64,000 bases of DNA, taken from the NCBI RefSeq assembly GCF_000350225.1, contig NW_005179326.1, positions 1 through 64,000 on the forward strand. Reading direction: 5' to 3'. Under the pieces are notes generated by a model. That model worked only from the letters and a program-made list of their open reading frames with translations, was not told where the DNA came from and did not search any database. Position numbers and translations under genes: made by a program. Origin of the DNA: Chondrus crispus (lineage: Eukaryota > Rhodophyta > Florideophyceae > Gigartinales > Gigartinaceae). Shown one piece after another: positions 1 to 11,542 of the stretch; within the stretch, counting starts at the first letter, position 1; each line of letters opens with the position of its first letter.

Positions 1-692
1 ACCCCCCCCCTGGGGGTTTAAATTAGATTAGATCAAGAACTAGATCAGCTACTGTAGAGCGTCGAGCTCTACAGTACCACCGCGCGTGTCCACGTGTACA
101 CCACGGGGACCAGGGACATGCGCATACACGTGCACACGTGTACAGCGCGCGAACGAAGCGCGCACGCACCACGGGTGATACGTGTACTGTCAGCCTCGAC
201 ATAGCTGACAGTATTACAGTGCAGGCCGACCTGCACTACAGTAGCCCACTACAGTACCACGGTACTGTAGTGTTATGATAGAGTGTTTTGTATATTAAAT
301 ATGGAGCGGACCGACGGCGGCGGAAGGGGACAAGCAGGGGCTTGTCCTCAACCGACCGCCAAGGTCAGTCCACCCAGCTTATTCTAAACGTCGCCTTCGC
401 TCTTCGCGCGCGTTTAGTCGGAGCCGAGCCGGAGTGGACGCGCAGCACGCGAGCGAGCACGGAACCGCCTCCGCCCGTCGGCACTGGTACGTCACCCAGT
501 GCTGCTCCGGGGCGTCGAGGCGTCGATCCGCTCGTGCGTGCGCGCGTCCCTGCTCGCTCCCGCTCTACCACCGCTACCCGGGCCCGAGCCCGGTTCCGTA
601 GCTGGTTGGCCCGCTTCACCCCTTCTCCGAACCGGGGTCTACAGGTCGAACTGCGCATACACCTCCAGTCGTCTGGGGGTGTTTATGCTACA
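1..692 (+). repeat. Family-A LTR (solo or 3' LTR of an element left of the window)
   Basis: The sequence matches the family-A LTRs at 2502 and 14467 from its first bases, including the AGATTAGATCAA stretch, the series of palindromes, the TATATTAA box near 290-297, the CAAGCAGGGGCTTGTCC-like segment and the closing TTTATGCTACA at 682-692. The first few bases of the LTR (TGTAGTATAA) lie off the left edge. It is clearly more diverged than the two LTRs of A1 are from each other. The DNA to its right is LINE coding sequence, so it inserted into a LINE gene. Whether it is solo cannot be seen because the left side is missing. Confidence 0.85.
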
Positions 693-1650
693 GACTGCAA
701 TGGGAGACGGTTGAGCATGTGCTGTCGCGAGAAGGAGTTGAACGCATTCGTGGCATCTACAGAGACGAGAACGTAATTAGGATCATGGCCGCGGCGAGAC
801 ACCAACATTCGGCAGTCATGTATGATTGCATCCATCCCGAAGGGCACCCCATTGGCAAGCTGCTCCGAGTGGAGGCGATCTCGAGAGTCTTCAATCGCAG
901 CCGGCAGGAGCACCTTCGTCACAAGGCGGCGAAGTGCTTGCCCAACTGCGATTGGACGAATTTTCCTCGGGCGAGGCTGAATGGGTATCAGCGTCGAAGC
1001 GGCAAGGAGCGGGATGGTATTTTCTGGAATATCGCGACTGGCGAGGCGTTGCACAAGACGCGTGAGAACGGAGAGTCGTGTTACCCCTGCGTCAGGGCTA
1101 ACCGACGTTCGAGCTAGTAGCTGGAGCAAACGCGGGGAGAGGCGGTCCGGTCCGGGGGCTGATGTTGGGTTCATGGATCGTGCAGCCCGAAAGACTTGTC
1201 CTTCCGTTATGTCAGGGGCTGGTGGCAGGTCTTTTGGCATGAGGGGGTGTGTGAGTGCGTTGGGAGACGGGTGAAGGGCATTAAGGGTTTGCGGGTGGTT
1301 GGGTCGTTGATATCTGCGAGGGGCTTGTTGGTCAGAACGCGCATAGCTTTGCCGTATTGGGCATCCAACGCAGTGCGCATCGCTCTTGCAATGCAGCGGG
1401 AGGAGTCGGAGCTGTGGCCGCGTCAGGGATGACGGACGTGCCAGTCGAGCTCTTGTTGGCGAGCGTCAAGGGCTTCCTGCCACAGCTGGGGCTAACAAAG
1501 GCCGGACGCAGCGCGTCGTATGCGGGCGCGCAGGGCATGGTGCTGCCCATTCCTCGTTCGCCAGACCCTCTCGCCGCGGAACAATCGGCGAAGGACGGCA
1601 GTGGCCAGTAAGTGTAAGCGAAGGAATGCGCGGTGGGTCTCTTGGGGTTC
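693..1650 (-). pseudogene. LINE-type (non-LTR) reverse transcriptase, broken
   Basis: On the minus strand the frame from about 1270 to 693 reads an RT finger/palm region: NPTSAPGPDRLSPRLLQLL, then KIRPIAVGQALRRLVTK, then QLANGVPFGMDAIIHD and LVSVDATNAFNSFSR. The last motif is RT motif A with its catalytic Asp. Upstream, in other minus frames, come ARAMRTALDAQYGKAMRVL (about 1415-1290), PQLWQEALDARQQEL (about 1500-1450) and AFLRLHLLATAVLRRLFRG (about 1650-1590). This order fits algal and oomycete non-LTR elements of this type. The frame changes at least twice, with an in-frame stop among the upstream pieces, so the gene is dead. The YxDD part would lie left of the LTR that cuts it at 692/693. 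The LINE assignment rests on motif style; the clade is not certain. Confidence 0.7.
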
Positions 1651-2501
1651 AGTGGTGGCTGCTGCAGCCCGGGCGAGCTTGATCTTGATCAAGAGGAGGG
1701 TGAAACTGTGGAGGCACGGGGCGAGGATTGCAGAGTAGATCTGGGACGAGCGTAAAGGACAGAGAAGGAGTTCTTGGACGGTTGGAAGGGACGGAGTGGG
1801 GCTGGAGGGCACAGCCTGAGGGACGAGAGGGGACCGAGCGGAGGCGGAGGGACTCGCGAGCAAGGAATGGGTTGGTTGACTCACTGTGTTGGGGAGTGTG
1901 TGGGAGCAAGGCCCGCTCGTGCTGGGTCAGGGCAGCCGCGGGGATGGTGAAGCGGGGGAAGCTTGGCGCAGAAGGAGAGTGGACGTTTGCGTAGGATATT
2001 CGGGGGTGACAGAGAGGCAAGAGAGGCAGCGGGTGAAAGGGGAGGGCTCATTTCGGGGGAAGCAGGTACAGAGGGGCGAAGTTATATAGCGGACGAGGAG
2101 ACTGTAGGACGATCAGAAGACGCCATGGAGGAGGGAGGGCGCGCTCCGACAAGAGGAGGTATCTTGGCCGTCGAGGGCCGAGGGCGTACCGCGGCGGCAT
2201 CAGGGTCATTAGAGGCAGCGGCTTGAATCTTGAGTGCGGGAGCAGAACGGTGAGGTGCGCCATGGGTTGGGAGATGCGCCGCGCCAGGAGAGGTTGGCAA
2301 AGAATTGTTGAGCGGGGTTGCGACGGGAACATCAGAGTGTGCGTGTGCGAGGCGTTGTGTGATGGTGTGGCCGTGTGCCTGGAGGGTCATTTCGGGAGCG
2401 AGGCGGACTGGCATGGGCACCGCAGTAGGTGTGCCGCGGTTGAGGAGGCGGCGTGCCTCGCTGGTGAGGCGGCACGCGACGCTAGCGGCGGCGGAGGGAT
2501 C
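1651..2501. other. GC-rich stretch without a supported gene
   Basis: The plus strand is purine-rich here. Minus-strand frames are Pro/Ser-rich and low in complexity. It may be the 5' part of the LINE, whose coding remains end near 1650, but no motif supports this. It ends exactly at the 5' LTR of element A1. Confidence 0.4.
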
Positions 2502-3090
2502 TGTAGTATAAACCCCCGCTGGGGCTCTTTAGTTAGATTAGATCAACAACGGGATCTAGTGCTGTAGAGCCCGATGCTCTACAGTACTATTGCGCGTAGC
2601 CACGTGTACCTCTCGGGTACCGGGCGCACGCGTGCACACGTGCACACGTGTACCGCGCGGGACGGAAGCGCGCGCACACACGTGTACTGGCAGCCACGAT
2701 GGCTGACAGTGTTACAGTGTGGTCCGATCTGTACTACAGTAGTCCACTACAGTACTTCGGTACTGTAGTGTTATAGATTGTTTTGTATATTAATTATGGA
2801 GCGGACCGGCGGCGGTGGAGGAGGACAAGCACGGACTTGTCACCCACCGACCGTCAAGGTCCGACTTTCCGCTTATTCTAAGGTAGCGCTCGCTAACTAC
2901 CTTAGAGCGGCACCGAGCGCGGGTTGAGGACGCGCGCGGTACTCCTACGAGCCGGCTCCGCCTCCGCCCGTCGGTACTGGATCGTTACCCAGTACCGCGC
3001 CGGGGCGTCGAGGCGTCGAACCACTCGCGCGTACCGGCGTCCTCCCCGTTCCCGCTCTACCACGCTACCCGGGCCCGCTGCCCGGTCCCG
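2502..3090 (+). repeat. 5' LTR of element A1 (incomplete)
   Basis: It starts TGTAGTATAAACCCCCG and follows the 3' LTR at 14467 nearly base for base. The upstream half is a run of palindromes (see findings). A conserved TATATTAA box lies at 2788-2793 with GTATATTAATTATGG around it, and is present in every family-A LTR here. About 16 differences from the 3' LTR were counted over 590 bases. Confidence 0.88.
2786..2793 (+). promoter_or_regulatory. Putative TATA box of the family-A LTR
   Basis: TATATTAA follows the last LTR palindrome by about 20 bases. It is conserved at the same place in the LTRs at 1-692, 14467-15150, 17909-18530 (reverse) and 48100-48709 (reverse). Position and conservation fit the U3/R core promoter; no transcript evidence is available. 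Confidence 0.5.
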
Positions 3091-3138
3091 TTTGAGCCCT
3101 CGATCCGCTCCGAAGCGGCGGATCTGATTCCGGCCGCT

Positions 3139-5646
3139 GTGCAGTCCCCATCGGCCCCGTCGGGCGACGGCGACGCAGGTCCTCGTGACCGCGAACCGTT
3201 GCTCGGATCCTCCGAGGAAAGAGCGGCGGCAATGTTCGAACGCATAGCCGAATACAACGAGGAAGTCCGTACTTCCCTTCGGATCGATGTATCGGACCAT
3301 GTATACACTCGATGTATGGCCGAACTCCGCTCCCTGCGTGAAGGGAGGTTCGATAGAGTGACGCAGTCCTTAGAGAATCTCCAAGCACTGATCGACGAGT
3401 TACACTCGCGGATAGTGCTCGTCGAAGACTCCCGTTTCGCCTCGCCCGGGCCGTCGTGGCAAGGTCGCTCTGAGAGGCCGACCTCGGTGAGACGACCCAA
3501 GGACCGAACCTCTCCGTCCGCAGAGCAATTGGGTGCGTTCGCGCATCTCTCCGCTGAGCTCAACGCCACTCGTCGGCGTGCTCGTGACATGGAACGTACC
3601 ATGGCCCAAGGGCTACCCGGTGCCACCTCGAGAGGGCCTGGTTGTACCGTACCACCGAGCGCCGCCCCCGAAGGTTGGCGTCCGACTGGTGCCGCTACCA
3701 GTCGGACTGCAGAAGGAAGCCGTCCTCCGATAAACGCGAACTTCGCGTCTGAGACCCAAGCCTTGCCTCCTATCGCCGGAAGTAGGCGGCAAGTGGACCG
3801 CGTATCGTATGCGGACGAACAGGACCGTGGAGGAGCCGCCCGCCGATCCGGAGAACCAATGTTCTCCGTCGATCCACGCTGGGGCCGCTACCCGCCGGCG
3901 AGTTACGCCGAGCATCCAGGTCCGGTAGACGTCCGTACGCTACTGGCTACCTCCTTCGGCACGCTGGGTCCCGCTGAACCCTGGCTCGAGCCGGTACATA
4001 CGATGATCCAAGAGTTCAGCGCCGTTGCTGACTATCGTATGTACCGCTTGGATAACACCTCGAGGCTCGTTACCTCGGGTGACGCGGGACGGATCGCGAA
4101 GTACGTCCAACGCTGTCGTGGGATCCGTCCCACGATGCGCAGCTTCGACGGTACCGACCCGATCCAGCTGCTGCCGTTCTTGAAGGATATCCGAATCACC
4201 TTCAACTCGCAACACCTGACCGAAGGTGTTGCGGTACGAGTCCTCGCGCACTTCCTCGAGCGCGACGCGGAGCGCCTGTATACGAGTTATATGATGCGTG
4301 GCCTCCGCGCCGGCCAGCTCCATGACGACGTGAGCTGGCCGGGACTCGTGAATCAATTCTTGAAACGCTACCTCACGGACGACGTGTTAGGGGAAGCGTA
4401 CGACGCAGTCGCTAAGGCGCGACAGCAATCGCATGAGACGGAAAGCACGTTTGCTGACCGACTCGAGACTGCCGCGTTCCGATGCACGGCAGTCTTCTCC
4501 GAACAGTCCCTCGCGCACTACTTCGTGCGGGGACTTGCAATGGCAACCCGTGCCGCAGTATCCGAAACTGTGCAAAGGCTTCCAGGCAGTCAGAAGACCG
4601 ATCTTCCGACCATCTGCCGTATCGCCACGGCGGAAGGTACAACGTACCGCGCTCGGCGCGGTTTACCTCTGCCGGATTCCAAACCGGCAGGGAGGGCTGG
4701 CAGGACTACGAAGTCCGCAGCAACAAGTTCGCCCGCCTCGACCCTCCACATCGGGGAGGATGAGTGGCAGGCCGACCCTGTCCTCATTACGCAAGGAGCA
4801 GGGCCCGTGGGGGCACGAACCCCCTCACCGATGTCGACCGGAACGACATCGAGTTACGCGACCGCGTTCGCGGCCACTCCCAGAGTGGCAAGGGGTACGG
4901 ACCCCCGGGCCGCAGAGCTCGACATATCGAACCGAGATGCAGGAGGCGAAGCGCCTCGCGTGCCCCTCCTCACCGATGAAGAGTCGCGGCACGCGGCGAC
5001 CTTCACCTCAACGGACGGCAGCGCGTACGTGTGCTGGCTATGCCGTACGTACGGGCATGCCATGTACGCGTGCCCGTTCCTGTCGCCGGAACAACAAATG
5101 TTCACGGCGTACAGGAACTACCGCTATCAGATGGAAACGCGCCCCGGTGCGCGTAATCTCCTCCGGCAAGCGGCGAGCGAGGGCCGTCCCCCGCGTCAAG
5201 GTTTCCCGAACCGATCGGGTGGGGGCGCACGCTTCGCCCCCCGTGGAGGCGGGTACCGTCGTAACGAAGTCGATTGTCGGGATCGATCCGCCTACAGGCA
5301 GGCGGATACAAGGTACCCCCGACAAGGAGAAAGAGGTGACCGAGACCGTTCTCGGTTACCCCAACAGGTACAAAATGCGATAATGTACCTGCAAGACTGT
5401 GTAGAGGATCCGTACCCTCTACCCACGGATGGTCAAGAAGGAGAACCGACTCGCTTCGTCCCCCATATCCTGCGACGACCGGACGCCGCAGGTCAAGGCC
5501 CGGAAGTACCCGAGTACTTCGCCAAGACCGCCGAGCCGCAGTGGGGGAATCGTCCCGACCCACGCGGCCGGCTACCCGAAGAAGACCTGGCCGTCGATAT
5601 GCAGGAGGTTAGCTCCGATAGCACTGGTAGTTCGAAAAAAGGGTAA
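3139..5646 (+). CDS. gag: gag of element A1 (fossil element, frame open)
   Basis: An open frame of about 835 codons; the first in-frame ATG is at 3232. A coiled-coil-prone segment lies near residues 30-100. A capsid-like Retrotrans_gag region follows at about residues 330-480 (FDGTDPIQLLPFLKDIRITF, then WPGLVNQFLKRYL). A CCHC zinc knuckle with spacing C-x2-C-x4-H-x4-C (CWLCRTYGHAMYACPF) is near residue 632. A six-A run precedes the stop. The pol frame is -1 relative to gag and is open through this point, which fits the -1 frameshifting that many Ty3/gypsy elements use. Confidence 0.85.
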   Translation: MQSPSAPSGDGDAGPRDREPLLGSSEERAAAMFERIAEYNEEVRTSLRIDVSDHVYTRCMAELRSLREGRFDRVTQSLENLQALIDELHSRIVLVEDSRFASPGPSWQGRSERPTSVRRPKDRTSPSAEQLGAFAHLSAELNATRRRARDMERTMAQGLPGATSRGPGCTVPPSAAPEGWRPTGAATSRTAEGSRPPINANFASETQALPPIAGSRRQVDRVSYADEQDRGGAARRSGEPMFSVDPRWGRYPPASYAEHPGPVDVRTLLATSFGTLGPAEPWLEPVHTMIQEFSAVADYRMYRLDNTSRLVTSGDAGRIAKYVQRCRGIRPTMRSFDGTDPIQLLPFLKDIRITFNSQHLTEGVAVRVLAHFLERDAERLYTSYMMRGLRAGQLHDDVSWPGLVNQFLKRYLTDDVLGEAYDAVAKARQQSHETESTFADRLETAAFRCTAVFSEQSLAHYFVRGLAMATRAAVSETVQRLPGSQKTDLPTICRIATAEGTTYRARRGLPLPDSKPAGRAGRTTKSAATSSPASTLHIGEDEWQADPVLITQGAGPVGARTPSPMSTGTTSSYATAFAATPRVARGTDPRAAELDISNRDAGGEAPRVPLLTDEESRHAATFTSTDGSAYVCWLCRTYGHAMYACPFLSPEQQMFTAYRNYRYQMETRPGARNLLRQAASEGRPPRQGFPNRSGGGARFAPRGGGYRRNEVDCRDRSAYRQADTRYPRQGERGDRDRSRLPQQVQNAIMYLQDCVEDPYPLPTDGQEGEPTRFVPHILRRPDAAGQGPEVPEYFAKTAEPQWGNRPDPRGRLPEEDLAVDMQEVSSDSTGSSKKG

Positions 5647-5649
5647 AGA

Positions 5650-8600
5650 CGATTACGTACACGCGGTCGCGTGAGCCGTCTTTTCCCCACGAACTAGACC
5701 CGACCCCGCGTGCTCGCCAAGGACACGGGGGGTATTGTCCGATAATACATCCCCCGCTACCGGAGGCGAGCACGGGAGCTCCTGTAATGCCGATACAGGA
5801 GGGAGCGCACATAGAGGCCTCCGAAGGCCCGACGTTAGGAGGACAAGACACCGGGACAGCCAACGTCCCGGTGAGGCGTAACAATGGCGACGGGGGCAAC
5901 GACGACCGAAAAGATTCGGTCGACCCCCTGACTCCCACGAGCCCAAGGTCGCCGGAGAGGGGTCCGTGTCGTACGGACTCGAATAATCCGAAGGGCGTCA
6001 CTGATCCGCGGACGCCCCAAGAAAGGGGGAGAAGGAAATGCAAGCGGGGCCAGCACCGAAATCGAAGGCCCCGGCGGAACAACCTCACCGATAAGGCCGC
6101 CCCGAAGGTTGTCGACGGCGTCATTTGCCTTATGACGTCGAAGATTTACAACGTCCTCGGCTCGATAGCCACAGAGGGAAATGCATTGAAACCCCGCACG
6201 ATCGCCGTTGATACGTGCTCGGGGTATAATCTAGTGAGGAAGGCCGACCTTCCCCCCGATTGGACGCGTTACGTCGTGCACGACGCACCTCTGCCACGAT
6301 TGGCAGGCGCGAATAGCAACCCCCTCAAGCTTTCGGCCGTCGTCCGCCTGGCCGTGCGGTTGAGGAACACGGTGTTCCGAATTCCGTTCGTAGTCGCGGA
6401 CCAGCTCGCCGTGCCGGTCCTCTTCGGCACGGCCTTCATCGACACGCACGTGCGATGTATCCACATCGAAGCTCAACGAATGGAGCTACGCCAAGGCGGT
6501 TCCGTCGCCATCGTCGACGGAAAGGGGGAGTCGCCTCCCCCTCCTCGGCGACACGGGCGACACACGGGTCGGCCAGACGTACGCGAGGAGGCCTCGCAAG
6601 CGATCCGAATCGCCCGATGGGTTACCATCCCCGCGATGTCACAAGCCCGTGTGCGTGTGACAACCGCGGGGAGGGGCCTCGTGTTCCTGGAACCCAAGCC
6701 CTCACTCCAACACCGACATGGAGTGAGGCTGACGAATGGCGTCGCGGAGGTCCTACCGAATCAGACCTTCGACGTCATCGTCGCGAATTTCTCACGACGA
6801 GAAAGGAGGCTTCCGAAGCACACCGTCGTAGGAAACGAGAAGCGCAACCTCCTCGCGATCCTCACTCCCGAACGTAAGGTCGCCGAGGGGATCGCACACA
6901 CGCTACACCTGACCGACTTGACCGATCAAGTCGGCGGGGTAGGAGTTGGCCAATCCAACTCCGACGATAAGACCACCGCCGGGGGCAGAGGGGTCGACCC
7001 GGACGAACGGTCACCTTTATGCCAACCGACGGCGAGGGGTACTGTACTCCCCCAGCAAAAGGATCCCGACAATCCACCGATGGATTGGGAAAAAGAGATC
7101 GACCTGTCATACATCGACGATGACAAGCTCCGTGGCCACGTACTCGAGATGCTCCGTAAGCACTCGAGTCTGTGGAGCGGTGCGCTTGGAACGATTCAAG
7201 CCACGGAGCACCGCATTCCCCTCGAACCGGGAACGAAAGCGATTCGTTCTATGCCCTATCCGAAGGGCCCGGCCATGCGCGAAATGGTCGCTAAGGAGGT
7301 CAACAGGATGTTGAAGGCAGGGGTTATCGAACCCTCGAGCACCGAGTGGGCGTCCCCCGTGGTGCTCGTACCGAAGAAAGACGGCTCTCTTCGGTTCTGC
7401 GTGGACTACCGGCGTCTCAACGCGAAGACCGCAGCGGATTCGTATCCGCTGCCACGGATGGACGACTGCATCGACTCGTTAGGAGATGCAGCCGTCTTCA
7501 CCACGTTGGACTGCAATTCCGGTTATTGGCAGATCTCGGTCGCTCCGGAAGACCGGGATAAGAGCACGTTTACGACGCACATGGGCACGTTTCGCCACTT
7601 GCGCATGCCGTTTGGACTCAAAGGGGCACCGGCCACCTTCCAACGTGCGCTAGACATAATACTCTCCGGAGTCCGCTGGCAAATATGCCTCGTCTATCTC
7701 GACGACGTGATCGTGTTCTCCCGTACGCACGGAGAACACGCGTGGCATCTCGATACCGTCTTGGGCTTACTGCGGAGTTCCGGTATCTCCCTTAAGCTCA
7801 AGAAATGCAGCTTCTTCCGATCGAAGGTGCACTACCTGGGGCACGTCATCTCCCCAGGCAATTTGAGCGTGGCTGATACGGCGGCCGACGCTTTCAAGAC
7901 GTTCACGTTCCCGAGGACGTTGACGCAAGTGCGCTCGTTCCTCGGGGCGTGTAACGTATACCGCCGATTCGTTAAGGGGTTCGCTAAGATTGCGCGTCCT
8001 CTGACCGACATGACGCGCAAGGATTCGGATCCCAATTTCTATAACCCCACGGAGCTGCAACTTCAGGCGTTCGAGAGCCTTAAGAAGTGCATGATCGCTC
8101 CACCGATCCCCGCGTTGCCCCGGCACGGTCGTCCGTACATGATAGACACCGACGCGAGTGCCTACCAACTCGGCTGCATCTTACTTCAGGAGCACGAAGA
8201 GCCGAACGACTGGCGCCCCGTGGGGTATTGGTCGTACTCACTGTCCGATAGTGAGCGCAACTACAGCGCTACCGAACGCGAGTGCTTCGCCGTAGTGTGG
8301 GCCGTCCGCACACTACGGCCGTACGTAGAAGGCACGAAGTTCCTGAATACGATTTCACCATTCAGTACCGCCCCGGACGCGTGCATCAGGTGCCCGATGC
8401 CCTGTCACGACTCGTGTCGCCGAAGGTCGCCGGTGACCCTAGCCCCACCGCCGAGGTGGATGACGACATCCCCACTTTCGACGGGGGCACGACAGTTCGA
8501 GACGTATCGAACGAGCTCGCGGACCACCCTTGTACCGCGAGCTGTGATCATCAGGCCGTCCATGTCTTCGTAACGACACGGAACCAAGCCGAAGCCCGAG

Positions 8601-10278
8601 CAAGGCCGCGCGTACGGACGCGCGACGAACCGCGAGGCGACGACGAAGCCCCCGCTCTCCAAGGACCCAATTCGTTTTGGGAGGAGAACGACGAGTTCGA
8701 CGCCGGCGACATCCAGCGCCCCGAAGACCCCGAGGCTGGCGCGCTCGACTCCCCGGTCGCCCCACCGCAGGACGACCTTCCGGCCCCTCTTACAATAGAG
8801 GAGATAGCCGAGGAGCAACGCGTGGATGACTTCTGCCAAACCGTTTTGGCACGACAGTCAGAGTCCCGGGACTCCGCGTTCTTCGAGGACCACCAAGGGG
8901 TGCTCAAACGGAGACACCCCTTCGACCCTGATATCGTTCAGGTGGTGGTACCTCGGACGCTCCGCGCCAGGCTCCTTCGCCTGTGCCACAACTCGGCCAT
9001 CGCGGGGCACCCGGGCCAGAACTGTATGTACTACGCACTTCGACGCGAGTACTACTGGCCCCACCTGGCTGCAGACGTGGCAGCCACGGTGCGAGGGTGT
9101 CGGACCTGCGCGATGAACCGGGTCAAGCTGAGGAAACATCTCAATCGATTGAGATTGTTCCCAGCTACGAGGCCTCTCGAGAGCCTCGTCATCGACATCT
9201 TGGGGCCGCTCTCCAAGACGAAGACACGGAAACGATTCCTGCTCGTGATTACGGACCGCTTCAGTAAGCTAACGCAAGTCGTTGCGCTCTGCACGATTAC
9301 CGCGTACACGGTCGCAGTTGCGTTCTGCGACTCGTGGGTGTTCAACTATGGAGTCCCTCGCACGTTGCTTTCGGACAACGGCCCTCAGTTTAATGCCAAG
9401 TTCTTCCACAGCACGTGCCGTGTTCTGGGGATAACGAATTTGTACACTTCGGCGTACCATCCCCAGACGAACGGGCAAGTCGAGCGATATAACCGAACAA
9501 TCGCCTCGATGCTGAGGAACTACGTGGGTGAACACCAGGACGACTGGGATGTGTACGTGGGTCCGCTTACGCATGCATACAACTCCCACGTATATCGCAC
9601 CACACGCACCACGCCGTTTGAGCTCGTGCTCAGCAGGCCACCGTCGGAGTTCTCTCTCCGACGGGCGGACGGCGACGCGCCCCCTTCCGATAGGGGGAAC
9701 CAACGTGCCGAGTTCCTCAAGACCTTGGACTCGACTATACAAAAGGCCTACGGGAGCCTGCGTCGAACGCAGGCTCGCTACAAGCGCGACTTCGATAAGC
9801 GCATACGACGTATTAATTCCTGGCTCCGACCCGGGGAATACGTATATCTCAACCCCACCGATGGGGCTAAGACATCGAACAAGCTCGCCTCGCCCGCTGT
9901 AGGACCCTACCGCGTGCTCGCCAATGACCGCCGAACCATCACGATCGATCGTGATGGGTCACCGAGCGAGTCTCCGCCGACCGCTGCGTGTACGCGCCGT
10001 CTTCGATAGACGCGCCACGAGCAAGTACGACGACCCCGCGGGACCTCGCCGATAAGGTCACCGCGGGAACGCAGTATGCCGTCGAACGGCTACTGAGACA
10101 TCGAGTCATGGAAGACGGAACTACGGAGTTCCTCATCAAGTGGGCGGATTACGACGCGCCCACTTGGACTGCGCGGACTCACGTCCCGGAGGAGTTGGTG
10201 TCTCGTTACGCCCAAGGCCTCCGGAGTCGTACCGGCAGAGACCTCACCCAAACCGTGAACGCGGACGTTCACGCTTAA
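5650..10278 (+). pseudogene. pol: pol of element A1: PR-RT-RNaseH-IN-chromodomain (broken)
   Basis: Protease is near 6195-6470 (AVDTCSGYNLV). RT runs about 7270-7870, with FCVDYRRLNA and YLDD at 7695-7706. RNase H begins near 8140 (IDTDASAYQLG). The integrase HHCC zinc region is about 8980-9120 (AGHPGQN, CRTCAMNR), and the DDE core about 9195-9560 (LVIDILGPL, LLSDNGPQFNAKF, QTNGQVERYNRT). The chromodomain is about 10070-10230 (VERLLRHRVMEDG, EFLIKWADYDAPTW). About two breaks. The chromodomain is known in this family to guide integration towards particular chromatin. The terminal codons spell VNADVHA and are followed at once by a G-rich purine tract that recurs before the 3' LTR. Confidence 0.9.
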
Positions 10279-10287
10279 GGGGGGGCC
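10256..10287 (+). repeat. First copy of duplicated pol-end plus polypurine tract (A1)
   Basis: GTGAACGCGGACGTTCACGC, then TTAAGGGGGGGCC. The first part is a near-perfect palindrome and also encodes the last residues of pol. The same block, with only a few changes, is found at 14431-14466 directly before the 3' LTR, and twice in element A2. Confidence 0.85.
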
Positions 10288-11542
10288 CTCCACCGCTCCT
10301 TCGCGGATTAACCCCAGCCTGCACGAACAGACTAAAAGTGGAAGCGAAGGAGGACGGCGGACCCTATCGGAGGGTCACAGCCGGGGACTGTTCAAGTCAA
10401 GTCGTCTTGACTGCGCGCACTTCAAGGACGCGAGACATAAGAACAGGACGGTACGAACTGCCTGAATAAATGTTGGGCCCTCGTAATGACCGACACTACG
10501 AGGATCGCAAAACCCCGTTCGGATCGGAAAAGTCGGACTACCCCCCCCCGAACAGGATTGCCGGACGATCCGTGAAGTCCAGCAACCACGGCGAGGGGAG
10601 GTCCGACGATTGAGGCAACCCCAACGGAATCACAGGAGCCCTTGGTATAATTGGACACAATGGCGGGAGAAAGCGGTACCGCGTACAGTACCCCACGCTG
10701 GAGGTGCGTAGCGCGGGTGGAGGCCGAACGGCGATCGCTTCCATACGGTACATAAGCCCCGGAACGCGGAAGGGGTTAAGCAATACAAGGTGTTGCTAGT
10801 TGCGGAGAGGAGCTGAAACGCGGGGACGTAGAGACTGAGAGTCACTGTGGCTCGTGAAGACAGGGGTCCCGGATGAGACACCGAGCCGCTACGCCAACGG
10901 CTAATACGCGAAAATTGGGGCAAGGAGAAAACTACACTGTCATACCCCCGACCCGGTCTCGACAGCACCACCGGCGGATGAAGTGTGAAAAAATGAGAAG
11001 AAATGGGGACACTTGTCGTACAGTGCGGCAACCACACGCAGCGCACCGCTCGCTCGGTGTCAATCCGCCACCACGGGCATAGAAAAATTAACGGAAAATT
11101 AATCGGGGGAAAAATGGGCAACTCACGTGGGCGAACGTACGCACGTTGGCATACGAGACACACAATGCCCCGCGGGATTGCCAAACGTAGCCCGACTCGA
11201 GCCTTCAGACGGACAGTACAACACCATGAGAGGGACACACTCGGCGAAGGCGCCAACGAAGCAGCGCTCCGAACGCGCAGCTTCCCGGCGGTACCGTCCG
11301 AGATTGGCCGCCGAATAGCGGCGGCGTCGACACCGCCGCCCTACCCCGAAACCAAAAATATTGAGTGGTGGACATTGCCCTGGGCAGAGGGGTGGCACGG
11401 ATCGCACGTGCACGGCCCCGAGCCCGTGTCGCACGACCGACACGCCCCGACGAGCGGGATACAAACCGCCACCGTCTACTTTGGCGTCGAACGAATCGAC
11501 AGCGCCTTTGATGGAGGAACGTCACCGCACCCGCGAAGGCTG

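Noticed and set aside
288-1274. Plus-strand frames over the first LTR and LINE region
   Set aside because: They are shadows of the minus-strand RT and of GC-rich LTR sequence; no motif.
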